Shown here piece after piece: positions 6,264 through 6,491 of a DNA stretch of 6,491 bases. The position numbers and the translations under genes were made by a program. Positions within the stretch are counted from its first letter, which is position 1. Each line of letters opens with the position of its first letter. Origin of the DNA: Bacillota bacterium (lineage in GTDB: Bacteria > Bacillota_I > Bacilli_A > RF39 > UBA660); NCBI GenBank assembly GCA_018381595.1, contig JAGZRP010000043.1, positions 1 through 6,491 on the forward strand, given 5' to 3'. The notes beneath the pieces were generated by a model. The model was given only the letters and a program-made list of their open reading frames with translations, was not told the origin of the DNA and ran no database searches.

Positions 6264-6491
6264 ATGGATGAAAACAAGAACAATGAGAAACAAGTAGAAA
6301 AAACTTGCGAAGAATCACAAGTCGCACCACCTGAAAATGAAAATACAGGTATGAAAAAAGAAAAAAAACACCATCATGATAAGAAGAATGGAAATCATGT
6401 TATCAAAGAATTAGAACAACGTATGCACCATTTAGAAGAACAGTTAAAAGAGTCAGAAGATAAATTAGTTCGTGAGAAAGCAGAAAGCATT
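6264..6491 (+). CDS. grpE: GrpE nucleotide-exchange factor, N-terminal part (cut by window end)
   Basis: Seventy-six codons are visible, open to the window edge. GrpE is the cytoplasmic cofactor that releases ADP from DnaK. The visible part fits its N-terminus: a charged, probably disordered leader (1-45), then a heptad-patterned helix (about 46-76) with IKELEQRMHHLEEQLKESED, ending in LVREKAESI. That ending corresponds to the region just before the family's usual N-Y/L-R-R-R motif. The catalytic beta domain lies beyond the edge. The ATG at 6264 has GGAGAG (6251-6256) seven bases upstream; this site overlaps the hrcA stop codon region, and the genes are four bases apart, so they are co-transcribed. 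The leader has an HHH run at 36-38 and a Cys at 15. The call rests on the helix pattern and on the known hrcA-grpE-dnaK order, because only the less conserved part is visible. Confidence 0.88.
   Translation, partial: MDENKNNEKQVEKTCEESQVAPPENENTGMKKEKKHHHDKKNGNHVIKELEQRMHHLEEQLKESEDKLVREKAESI

Noticed and set aside
6145..6330. Minus-strand open frame of 61 codons.
   Set aside because: Antisense across the hrcA end and grpE start; no supporting signals.

Overview
The window comes from a low-GC Gram-positive bacterium (Bacillota). Signs are the strongly A+T-rich DNA and codon use, sigma-A type promoters, purine-rich ribosome sites, U-tailed hairpin terminators, and an hrcA-grpE pair under a CIRCE operator. 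TGG encodes Trp and TGA serves as a stop, so this is not a UGA-reading mollicute. The HrcA sequence looks to me like gut Erysipelotrichia-type Firmicutes, but that placement is an impression, not a measurement.

Left part (1-4762): three large multi-pass membrane proteins, all on the + strand. The first is cut by the window edge and open from base 1. It is a GT-C-like membrane protein with a long extracytoplasmic tail ending in a beta-rich domain, and it stops in its own terminator (1709-1738). A new promoter at 1749-1777 starts a second unit: another GT-C-like protein (572 aa), then an acyltransferase-3 family protein (385 aa). Together they look like a surface-glycan or glycolipid decoration set: sugar transfer on the outer face of the membrane plus O-acylation. 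The exact substrate cannot be read from the sequence.

Middle (4747-5145): a possible terminator overlaps the acyltransferase stop. It is followed by a good extended -10 promoter, a strong ribosome site, a 93-residue protein with two membrane segments and no recognised family, and a clear terminator just after its stop codon.

Right part (5170-6491): the class I heat-shock operon. A near-ideal sigma-A promoter (TTGACA, 17 bp, TATAAT) is flanked by a good CIRCE operator downstream and a half-degenerate CIRCE-like element over the -35 box. Then come hrcA (334 aa) and the start of grpE, cut by the right edge after 76 codons. HrcA represses its own operon through CIRCE. GrpE is the nucleotide-exchange factor for DnaK, whose gene probably lies beyond the window.

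No RNA genes, mobile elements, CRISPR arrays or long repeats were seen. No stretch over 300 bases lacks a gene. The heat-shock half is ordinary core biology; the membrane-protein half is the less characterised part.
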